Source: Candidatus Kouleothrix ribensis
Lineage (GTDB): Bacteria > Chloroflexota > Chloroflexia > Chloroflexales > Roseiflexaceae
DNA: 64,000 nucleotides
Direction of reading: 5' to 3'
Assembly: GCA_016722075.1 (NCBI GenBank)
Contig: JADKGW010000002.1
Coordinates: 930,001 to 994,000, forward strand
A model generated the notes under the pieces. The model made no database searches and was not told where the DNA came from. It saw only the letters and a program-made list of their open reading frames with translations. Below, piece by piece: positions 8,888 through 16,600 of the stretch. Position 1 is the first letter of the stretch, and the number at the start of each line of letters is the position of its first letter. Made by a program: the position numbers and the translations under genes.

Positions 8888-9007
8888 CAACGAAAAACCG
8901 CCGTCCACGAGACGCATGACGCGTTACATGGCGTGCGGTGAAGGTGCAGCTGGGGCGGCAGCCGGCCGACTCAGAGTGGAGCCTGGCCGGTTGGTGCGCG
9001 CATGGGG

Positions 9008-9175
9008 TTACTCGTCGTCGCCGTCGTCGAGCGCATCCCAGGCATCGCTATCGCCACACTGGTGGCAGACATCAACACCATCGGTGATACCCAGGTGTAC
9101 CGTCACGTCTTCACAATCATCGCAGTACGAGACAGATGCATGTAAGCCGTTTAGCCCACTGTCCACAAGTAGCAT
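9008..9175 (-). CDS. Small zinc-ribbon protein, paralogue 2
   Basis: A 55-residue product read from an ATG at 9175 preceded by GAGGAG with seven intervening bases. Cysteines 18/21 and 37/40 give the same C-x2-C-x15-C-x2-C spacing as the protein encoded at 4600. Shared blocks are SGLN, YCxxC, VH, TDG and CHxCG. The tail is very acidic (DAWDALDDGDDE), the opposite of the basic tail of paralogue 1. A much longer open frame on this strand continues upstream across ftsI, but only this segment has a ribosome site and family similarity. It lies antisense between ftsZ and ftsI, diverging from ftsI. Confidence 0.8.
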   Translation of the reverse strand: MLLVDSGLNGLHASVSYCDDCEDVTVHLGITDGVDVCHQCGDSDAWDALDDGDDE

Positions 9176-9295
9176 GGTCGTTCTCCTCGGTTGTGTGGCA
9201 TGCTCGTAACAAATCGTTGGGCACAGCATGACAGAACGATCGCACCTTGCGAAGATCGCCAGATTACAGGCACGTAACGCAGAGATGACAAGAAG

Positions 9296-11080
9296 ATGAC
9301 TCAACGTTTTCGCGCGGCTGCGCCGGCCCAGAGCCAGCCCTCGTTCTGGCGCATGCTGATGATCCTTCTGGCGATGCTGCTGGGGCTCGGCAGCATCCTG
9401 ATCCGGCTTGGCGACGTGCAGGTGATCAAGCGCAGCGCGCTGGCCACGCGTGCCGACCGGCCGGTGATGCGCACGCTGACGGTGCAGGCGCGCCGCGGCA
9501 CGATCACCGATCTGCGCGGGCTGCCGCTGGCGATCGATGTCGACCGCCAGAGCCTGTATGTGGTGCCCGAGCTGATCGAGGCCGAGCGCCGCCCGCAGGT
9601 GGCCGCGCAGCTGGCCGGGCTGCTGAATCGCTCGATCGACCAGATCGTGCCGGCGCTGAGCGACACCAGTGTGCGCTGGCGCCTGGTGGCGCGCGGGCTG
9701 CTGCCGGCGGCTGCCCAGCAAGTGGCGGCGCTCGATGAGCCGGCGCTGCGGCTGCTGTATGAACCACAGCGCGTGTACCCACAGGGCGCACTCGCCGCGC
9801 ATGTGCTGGGCGGGGTCAACCTGAATGGCGACGGCCTGGGCGGGATCGAGTCGTCGTACGATACGCTGCTGCGCGGCACAACCGGCATTATCACCGCCGA
9901 GGTCGATGCGCTCAACCAGCCCATCCCGCTCCAGCCCATCCACGAGCAGCTGGGCCACGACGGCGCCGACCTGGTGCTGACGATCGACGCCGGGCTGCAG
10001 ACCATGGTTGAAACCACGCTGCGCGGTGCGGTCGAAAAACACCACGCCGAGTCTGGCATCGCGATTGTGCTGAATGTGCGCGACGGCGGCATCCGCGCCA
10101 TGGCCACCTTTCCAGCCTACGACCCGAATCACTATGCCGACGCACCGCCCGAGCGCTACTCGCAGAACCCGGCAATCGCCCGGCTGTACGAGCCAGGCTC
10201 GACGTTTAAGCTCGTGACCACGGCGGCCGGCCTGCAGAGTGGCGCGTTCAGCACCAGCACCACCGTACCCGACCCTGGTGCGATCGAGCGTGACGGCTGG
10301 ACGCTACGCAACTGGAACGGCGCCGGCCATGGCGCGATCACACCCGGACAGATGCTGTACTACTCGAGCAATATCGGCGCGGTACACCTGAACGACCTGA
10401 CCGGCCCCGACGCGTTCTACACCATGGTTACGGCCTTTGGCTTCGGCCGGCCGCTTGGCGTCGACCTGGCCGGCGAGGCCGGCGGGATCGCCTACCAGCC
10501 CGGCGATGCCGAGTGGAATAGCCTGCGCTTCGCCACCAACGCCTACGGCCAGGGCATCGCCGTCACGCCCCTCCAGATTGCGCAGATGGCCGCGATCGTC
10601 GGCAACGACGGCGTGCCGGTGGTGCCGCACGTGGTCGCGTCGATCTGCCGTGAGCGCACATGCCTGCCGCAGGCCCCGGCCGTCCAGCCGCGGGTGATCG
10701 CGCCAACGGTTGCCGAGGCCATCCGCACCATGCTGATCGCCAGCGCTAACCATTATGTAAACGCCGAGGCACCCGACAGCAACTGGCTGGTGCCGGGCTA
10801 CGCGGTTGGCGCCAAAACCGGCACGGCCTCGATCCCCTCGGCCGACGGCACCTACGAAGACAACGCCACCATCGGGTCGGTGGTTGGGCTGGTGCCGGCC
10901 GACCAGCCGCGCTACGCGCTGCTCGTTGTGATCATCCGGCCGCAGGGCGACATATATGGCCTGCAGAGCGCACTACCGACCTTTCGCACGATCGCGGCGC
11001 ACCTGGTGCGCACCAGCGACGTAGCCCCCGATCCGGCGAAAGCCGGACCCGACCAGGCAATCGGCGCGGTGCCGCAATAA
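9296..11080 (+). CDS. ftsI: Septal peptidoglycan transpeptidase FtsI (class B PBP)
   Basis: A 594-residue class B penicillin-binding protein that cross-links septal peptidoglycan outside the membrane. It has one N-terminal membrane helix (about 17-38, MLMILLAMLLGLGSILIRL), a PBP dimerisation region beginning TVQARRGTITDLRGLPLA, then the transpeptidase domain. Active-site motifs: SxxK at S302-K305 (EPGSTFKL), SxN at 357-359 (YSSNIG), KTG at 507-509 (GAKTGTAS). No PASTA repeats follow. The ribosome site is weak. It is separated from ftsZ by the antisense zinc-ribbon gene, so it probably has its own promoter, and is followed by the ftsB-like, ftsL-like and ftsW genes. FtsI is preferred over an elongation PBP2 because of the ftsW context. 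Confidence 0.9.
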   Translation: MTQRFRAAAPAQSQPSFWRMLMILLAMLLGLGSILIRLGDVQVIKRSALATRADRPVMRTLTVQARRGTITDLRGLPLAIDVDRQSLYVVPELIEAERRPQVAAQLAGLLNRSIDQIVPALSDTSVRWRLVARGLLPAAAQQVAALDEPALRLLYEPQRVYPQGALAAHVLGGVNLNGDGLGGIESSYDTLLRGTTGIITAEVDALNQPIPLQPIHEQLGHDGADLVLTIDAGLQTMVETTLRGAVEKHHAESGIAIVLNVRDGGIRAMATFPAYDPNHYADAPPERYSQNPAIARLYEPGSTFKLVTTAAGLQSGAFSTSTTVPDPGAIERDGWTLRNWNGAGHGAITPGQMLYYSSNIGAVHLNDLTGPDAFYTMVTAFGFGRPLGVDLAGEAGGIAYQPGDAEWNSLRFATNAYGQGIAVTPLQIAQMAAIVGNDGVPVVPHVVASICRERTCLPQAPAVQPRVIAPTVAEAIRTMLIASANHYVNAEAPDSNWLVPGYAVGAKTGTASIPSADGTYEDNATIGSVVGLVPADQPRYALLVVIIRPQGDIYGLQSALPTFRTIAAHLVRTSDVAPDPAKAGPDQAIGAVPQ

Positions 11081-11189
11081 TCAGAGACTCTTTTCGAAAG
11101 GAGCGTCGGTATCCCGATGGAACGACGAACATCGTTGCGGGCGAACCTACAGCATCGCACTCGCACTGTATTCAGGAAGGAACGCGCCA

Positions 11190-11324
11190 ATGTGGTGGAT
11201 CGTATGGCTCGTAGTTATGGTACTGGCGCCATGTCTCGAAGGGCTACACGTGATCTGGGAGCTACGGACGCCGGCCGAGGAGCAGCCCGACGCCGCCGCG
11301 CAATCGGCCGGCTCGAGCCGCTAA
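11190..11324 (+). CDS. 44-aa single-pass membrane microprotein, copy 1
   Basis: An ATG at 11190 with CAGGAAGG nine bases upstream opens a 44-codon frame ending TAA at 11322. The product begins MWWIVWLVVMVLAP, a membrane segment of about 20 residues, then has a soluble tail with ELR and an acidic TPAEEQ stretch. Third codon positions here are G/C rich, as in neighbouring genes. The overlapping ftsB-like frame has T/A-rich third positions over the same bases, which favours this frame as the coding one. A second 44-residue protein at 48553-48687 shares M1, W3, W6, M10, L12, P14, G18, V21, E24, R26, A29 and E31. It sits between ftsI and the ftsB-like gene. Function unknown. Confidence 0.6.
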   Translation: MWWIVWLVVMVLAPCLEGLHVIWELRTPAEEQPDAAAQSAGSSR

Positions 11325-11695
11325 CGCGCCTGGCCCGGCTGCGCTGGCGCCAGCTGTGCCGCAGCCTCGGGCTGCTCAGCCCGGTGCTGCGCCATGCCCA
11401 CGGCCTGGCCGCCGCCGGCCTGCTGCTGATCCAGCTGGTGATGAGCGTCAGCACGATCTGGATCGACCGGGCCATGGCCGAGCGCGAATCGATCGTCGCG
11501 GCCGAGGTGGCGCAGCTCGAGCTCGACCGCGACCGGCTGACGATCGCGGTGGCGCAAGCCGGCGACCCGGCCGCGATCGAGGTGCGCGCACGCGACACCC
11601 TGTTCTATGTACGGCCCGAGGATCACCTGGTAATCATCCCTGGTGCGGCACTCGCAGACGAGATCGCATCGCCGCCGTGGTGGCTGTATGAATAA
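11234..11695 (+). CDS. FtsB/DivIC-like septum formation initiator
   Basis: A bitopic protein of about 153 residues if started at the ATG at 11234. The frame is open back to an ATG at 11117 that has an AAAGGAG site, but codon bias suggests real coding starts only around 11310, so the start is uncertain; a GTG at about 11383 is also possible. Features: basic N-terminal region, a membrane helix (AAAGLLLIQLVMSVSTIW), a short coiled coil rich in Glu/Leu (VAAEVAQLELDRDRL), and the C-terminal block IEVRARDTLFYVRPEDHLVIIPG, typical of FtsB/DivIC. This family links FtsQ and FtsL. Its end overlaps the next gene by eight bases. Confidence 0.7.
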   Translation, partial: SRRATRDLGATDAGRGAARRRRAIGRLEPLTRLARLRWRQLCRSLGLLSPVLRHAHGLAAAGLLLIQLVMSVSTIWIDRAMAERESIVAAEVAQLELDRDRLTIAVAQAGDPAAIEVRARDTLFYVRPEDHLVIIPGAALADEIASPPWWLYE

Positions 11696-12029
11696 GCAAG
11701 TGTTCAACAATCCAGCCCAGCGCCTGAGCGGTGTGGCACGCGGCCTGCAGAGCCGGGCCGGGCGCTGGTTTGGCTGGCTGCTGGTGGGCGTGATGGCGAT
11801 TGTGCTGCTGATGCAGATCAGCGCGCTGACCACGCGCACCTACGCAGTGTACGACCTCGAGGCAGCCCGCACGCAGCTACAGCGTGAGCGCCGCGACCTG
11901 GTGCTGGCGCTGAGCACCGCCCAGCCGCTGGCCGATCTGGCGACGACCGCGACCGCCGCCGGGCTACAGCCGGCCGCGCCCGAGCAATGGACTGTGCTGA
12001 GCGCGCCAACCCAGGAGGCCCATCCATGA
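11688..12029 (+). CDS. FtsL-like cell division protein
   Basis: A 113-residue bitopic protein starting at the ATG at 11688 inside the end of the ftsB-like gene. It has a cytoplasmic N-terminus, a membrane helix (about 26-43, GWLLVGVMAIVLLMQIS), a coiled-coil segment (YDLEAARTQLQRERRDLVLAL), then a terminal LATTATAAGLQPAAPEQWTVL block resembling the end of FtsL. FtsL, FtsB and FtsQ activate the FtsW-FtsI synthase. Its stop overlaps the ftsW start (ATGA). Two consecutive small bitopic coiled-coil proteins in front of ftsW fit the FtsB/FtsL pair; which is which is inferred from the C-terminal blocks. Confidence 0.7.
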   Translation: MNKQVFNNPAQRLSGVARGLQSRAGRWFGWLLVGVMAIVLLMQISALTTRTYAVYDLEAARTQLQRERRDLVLALSTAQPLADLATTATAAGLQPAAPEQWTVLSAPTQEAHP

Positions 12030-13225
12030 GTGTATCGCGCCCTAACCTGCGGCGTGCGGGCATCGCGCAGCTGCGTACGCAAGCGCCGGTGCGCAGCACC
12101 AATGTGCTGGGCGACCCACTGCTGGCAGCGGTGCTGGTTGGCATGGTACCGTTCGGCCTGCTGATGGTCGGCAGCGCCTCGTTTGTCGACGCGATCACCA
12201 CGCACGGTGGCCAGGCCTGGTACTACGCCCAGCGCCAGCTGGTGGGCTGCGTATTCGGCGCAGGCATCTTCGCGTTCGGCCTGCGCACACCCTACCGGAT
12301 CTGGCATCGCAGCGCGCTCGGGCTCATGCTGGTGGTGCTGGGGCTGCTGGCGCTGGTGCTGGTGCTGCCGATCACGATCACCCAGGTGAACGGCGCGCGC
12401 AGCTGGTTCCGCTTCGGCACATTCAGCTTCCAGCCGGCCGAGCTGGCCAAGTTCGCGATCATCGTCTACTTCGCGCGCTGGCTCTCGCGGCGGGCCGGGC
12501 AGGTAGCCGATGCCGGCGCGGGGCTGGTGCCATACGCGCTGATGATGGGGATTATGTGCGGCCTGGTGATGCTCCAGCCCGACCTGGGCACCACCACGGT
12601 GCTGGTGCTGATCGGTGGGATCATGTATATCGCGGCGGGCGCGCGCCTGCTGCACATCGCCCTGGCGCTGGTGATCTCGAGCACGGCCTTCTGGGCTATG
12701 GTGCGCCTGGCACCCTACCGCGCCGACCGGATCGCGGCGTGGCTCGACCCGTTCAGCCACTATGATGGGGCCGGCTACCAGCCGGTGCATGCGCTCTCGG
12801 CGCTGGCACGCGGCGGGATATTTGGGGTCGGGCTGGGCCAGAGCCGCGAGAAATTCCTGTGGCTGCCGCAGGCACACACCGACACGATCCTGGCGATCAT
12901 CGGCGAGGAGTTCGGCTTCCTGGGCACGCTGGCGGTGATCCTGTGCTTTGCGATCATCGCGTGGCGCGGCATCCGCATCGCCCTCCGCGCGCCCGACAGC
13001 TTCGGCCGGCTGCTGGCGGTCGGCATCACCGCGTGGCTGGTCGGCCAGGCGATCATCAATATGTCGGTCGTCGTCGGCCTGATTCCATTCACAGGGCTTA
13101 CGCTACCGTTCATCAGCTATGGCAGCTCGTCGATCATGACCTGCCTGCTGGCCGGCGGGGTGCTGCTCAATATCGCGCGAGCAAGCGACAGCCCGCACGC
13201 CAGCGCCGACACCCGCAGCGAGTGA
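12026..13225 (+). CDS. ftsW: SEDS peptidoglycan glycosyltransferase FtsW
   Basis: A 399-residue polytopic membrane protein of the SEDS family, which polymerises lipid II at the septum. About ten membrane helices are visible. Family blocks include VNGARSWFRFGTFSFQPAELAKFAIIVYFARWL, LQPDLGTTTVLVLIGG, GYQPVHALSALARGGIFGVGLGQSREKFLWLPQAHTDTI (split across adjoining segments), IGEEFGFLG and GLIPFTGLTLPFISYGSSS. The ATG at 12026 overlaps the preceding stop and has AGGAGG upstream. FtsW rather than RodA is favoured by the neighbouring ftsI, ftsB-like and ftsL-like genes. About 100 nt then separate it from the membrane/TPR/caspase run. Confidence 0.9.
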   Translation: MSVSRPNLRRAGIAQLRTQAPVRSTNVLGDPLLAAVLVGMVPFGLLMVGSASFVDAITTHGGQAWYYAQRQLVGCVFGAGIFAFGLRTPYRIWHRSALGLMLVVLGLLALVLVLPITITQVNGARSWFRFGTFSFQPAELAKFAIIVYFARWLSRRAGQVADAGAGLVPYALMMGIMCGLVMLQPDLGTTTVLVLIGGIMYIAAGARLLHIALALVISSTAFWAMVRLAPYRADRIAAWLDPFSHYDGAGYQPVHALSALARGGIFGVGLGQSREKFLWLPQAHTDTILAIIGEEFGFLGTLAVILCFAIIAWRGIRIALRAPDSFGRLLAVGITAWLVGQAIINMSVVVGLIPFTGLTLPFISYGSSSIMTCLLAGGVLLNIARASDSPHASADTRSE

Positions 13226-13323
13226 GCCGGCCAGGCAACCTGGCGCTCGGCCGCAGGCTACCCATCCCGACCACGCACGACCTGGTATTCAGTGCAATGC
13301 AACTACATCCTGGAGAGATCGCT

Positions 13324-13638
13324 ATGCCTCAACTCGTTCAACTCACAATGATGGTGGTGCTGTTTGTCGCCGGCCTGGTGCTGCTTGGCAGCGGGTTGTG
13401 GATCATTCTGACCCGCGAGTACCAGGAGACGCTGCGCGCGCTCTCGGCTCAGTCGGGCCGCGTGTCGAGCAAATCGCTGAGCGACCTGGCCATCCAGCCG
13501 GCGCTCGAAGGCGCCTCGCAGCTGATGGACGCGATCACGCGGATGGTGCAGACCGCACTGGGCATGGGGGCGTTCCTCTGCGTTCTCGGCGCGCTGCTGT
13601 GCGCGGCGAGCCTGTGGTTGTCGTTGCAGCTGGGTTAG
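13324..13638 (+). CDS. Small two-helix membrane protein
   Basis: A 104-residue protein with an ATG at 13324 preceded by GGAGAG. Two membrane helices are evident: residues 8-28 (TMMVVLFVAGLVLLGSGLWII) and about 78-101 (GMGAFLCVLGALLCAASLWLSL). The intervening roughly 45 residues are polar and helical (REYQETLRALSAQSGRVSSKSLSDL). The frame is open far upstream through ftsW, but that part is only a shadow. It is 21 nt from the giant TPR gene and may be its membrane anchor. The size and two-helix topology also resemble holins, although nothing in the sequence proves pore formation. Not recognised as a known family. Confidence 0.7.
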   Translation: MPQLVQLTMMVVLFVAGLVLLGSGLWIILTREYQETLRALSAQSGRVSSKSLSDLAIQPALEGASQLMDAITRMVQTALGMGAFLCVLGALLCAASLWLSLQLG

Positions 13639-13659
13639 GCCAGGAAGGGACGGTGCATC

Positions 13660-16600
13660 ATGGAGAGAGCCGATTCGCGCGCCCAGACTGCGGCGATTCT
13701 CGCGGCGCTAACGACCATGCGGTCGACACGCCCCGACCTGGCGGATTGGTGCGAGCGCGTGCCTGCGCTGCTCGAGCTGCTCAGCGCCGAGCCGTGGGCT
13801 GGGCGCTGGGCACAGCTACCCGACGCCGCACAGGGCACTGCGGCACTGCTGGCGGCCTGGGCCGAGCCTGAGCACGGGCTGGCACCCAAGCCCGAGGCGC
13901 TGGCCGCATTCAGAATAGCCGGCGTGCTTGCGGCGCAGGCCGCCGCACCCTGGCCCCCCGCCGACCACCAGCCCGCGCTGGTGGCTCGCTGTCTGATGGG
14001 CCTGAGCGCCAACCCGCTGGCGCCGCTACGCACAATCGCGCATGCGCGCGACGCCGCCGCGCTGGCCGAGGCGCTCGACGAGCCGAACGCGCGGGCGATT
14101 GACATGAGCGCGCTGCTGGCCGATCTGCCCGCGCCGGCGCTGGTGGCGCTGCTGAGCGCAGCCGCCGCGACGGCCCACCCACAGCTGCCGCAGATCGTGG
14201 CGGCCGCGCATAGCACCGGCCGGGCCGCGCCCGACCATGGCGCGGCGCTGGTGGCCGCGCTGCTGCCGCAGCATCCAGTCGAAGCCGCTGCGCTGGCCGA
14301 GTCGATTGTAGCGGCCTGGCCCAAGCACCTGAGCGCCCGGCTGGCGCTGGCGCGCGCCTATGGCTGCGCCGGCGATACGGCGGCGGCGGCGCCACTGCTG
14401 GCCGGTGCGCTGGCCGAGCTCGACCGGCTGGCCGCCGCTGCCGCCGCCGACCTGGCTGCCACCGAGCAGGCGCTGGGCCGCCCCACCCAGGCCCGCACCG
14501 CCTGGGCGCGCGCGCTGGCGCGCAACCCCGCGCACGCCGACGCGGCAGTGGCACTGGCACGCCAGGCCCTGGCCAGCGGCCGCCGGGCATATGCCGAGCG
14601 CATCCTGGCGGCGCTGGTGGCGCGCAGCGCCGGCGCCGAGCTACCCGCGCTGCTGCCCGCGCTGCACCAGGCCGCACTTGAGGCACCGCTCCGCGCGGCG
14701 CTAGCGCGCGCCGCAGCGGCCCAACCCAACCACCCCACAACGCTGTATTACACCGGCCTGCTCCAGCAACGCGACGGCGCGCTCGACCAGGCCCAGGCCA
14801 CGCTGACGCGCGCGATCGTGCGGGCGCCGCGCTGGTGGGCGCCGCGCCTGGCGTACGCCGACCTGCTGCGCGCGCGCGGTGCGCTCGACCCAGCCGCTGC
14901 CGAGTATCGCGCGGTGCTCGAGCGCGACCCGGCCAACACCCAGGCGCTGATCGGGCTGGCCCAGATCGGCGCGGCCAAGGGCGACCTGCCAGGCGCGCTT
15001 GCGCTGGCCGAGGCGCTGGTGCGCAGCGCGCCCGCCGCCGCCGAGCACCATGCCCTGCACGCCGACATGCTGATGGCCGCCGGGCGCGCAGCCGAGGCGA
15101 TAGCGCCGGCCGCGCACGCGCTCGCGCGTGATGCCACGCCGGCGCACACGGTGCGGCTGGCCAGCGCGCAGCTGGCCAGCGGCGCGCCGCACGACGCTGT
15201 TGCGACGCTTCAGGCGGCGCGTGCGCAGGCCGGCGATCAGCCAGATCTGCTGGCGCTGCTGGCCACCTCGGCCGCTGCAGCCCAGAACTGGACAGCCGCG
15301 CTCGACGCCTGGAGCACGCTCTTCCAGCACCACCGCGATGCCGCCAGCGCGCGCGGGGCCGCGCAGGCAGCCCGATCGGCCGGCGACCTGGCCCAGGCGC
15401 GGGCATGGCTGGCGCGCGCGCTGCGCTGCACACCGCACGATAGCAACCTGTGGATCGAGATCGCGGCGGCGCATAGCGCCGCCGCCCGCCCGCGTGCCGC
15501 CGTGCGGGCCTACCTGCACGCCATCAAGGCCGGCGCGCCGGCCAGCCTTCAGCGCAACCTGGCCCAGGCCTACCTTCAGGCTGGCGACACGCACGCCGCG
15601 CGCGCATGCCTCGAGGGCTATATTGCCGGCGCCCCACAAGACGCACTGGCGTGGCACCTGCTCGGGCGGGTGTGCATGCTCCAGGCCGACCGGGCCGGCG
15701 CGCTCGCGGCCGCCGAGCGGCTGGCCACGCTACCAGCGCTGCCCAGCCCGATCGCCTGCTGGCTGATCGACACGCTCGCGGCCGCTGGCCTGCGCGGCCG
15801 TGCCCGCGAGGTGGCCGATGCAACCATCGCGGTGGCCCCGCACGACGCGGCCCTGCGCGCGCGGCGCGCCGGGCTGCTGCTGAACGCCGGCGCGATTGCC
15901 GAAGCCCGCGCCGATGCGCTGGCCGCGCTCACACGCCAGCGCGACCTAGCGGCCGCCCGGCTGATCCTGGCGCGCATCCAGCTGCGTGAAGGCGGCTATG
16001 CCGCCGCAAACACAACCCTCGCGCCACTTGTCGGCGACCCACGCCACGCCGATGTGGTCGGGCCGCTGCTGGCCGAGGCGCTCGAGGGCTGCGGCGATAT
16101 GGCCGAGGCCCTGCCCTACGCCGAGCGCGCACTCGCACGCACCCCGGCCGACCCGGCGCTGCGCGCGCGTGTAGCCCGGCTACTGCTGGCAACCGATCAG
16201 CCCGAGCGCGTCGTGGCACTGCTGGCAGGCCAGCTCGATCAGCCCGAGCTGCTGATCGTGCGCGCGCAGGCTGCCGCCGCGCTTGGGATGGCCGAGGCTG
16301 CCGAGCACGACGCACAGGCCGCCGCCGGCCGCGCCCCCGACAGCGCCGTAATCGCGCTGGCCGCCACGGCTATCGCCACCACCACGCTGGCCCCGGCCGG
16401 CGCGCGCCAGCAGTGGCTTGCGCTACTCAAGCGCTTCCCGGCCGACCGCGCCATCCGGCTGCGGGCCGCACAGGCCACGTTCGCAGATGGCGACGCACGT
16501 GCGACGATCGGCCTGCTGCGCCCGCTGGTGGCGAGCGGCCCTGCGTCGGGCGAGGTCGCCGGGCTGCTGGGCCAGGCCTACGTGTACGCCGGCCATGTAC

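Noticed and set aside
9176..10132. Long minus-strand open frame running through ftsI into the zinc-ribbon gene
   Set aside because: Only the last 55 codons have a ribosome site and a paralogue; the rest is a mirror of ftsI with unnatural His/Gln-rich composition.
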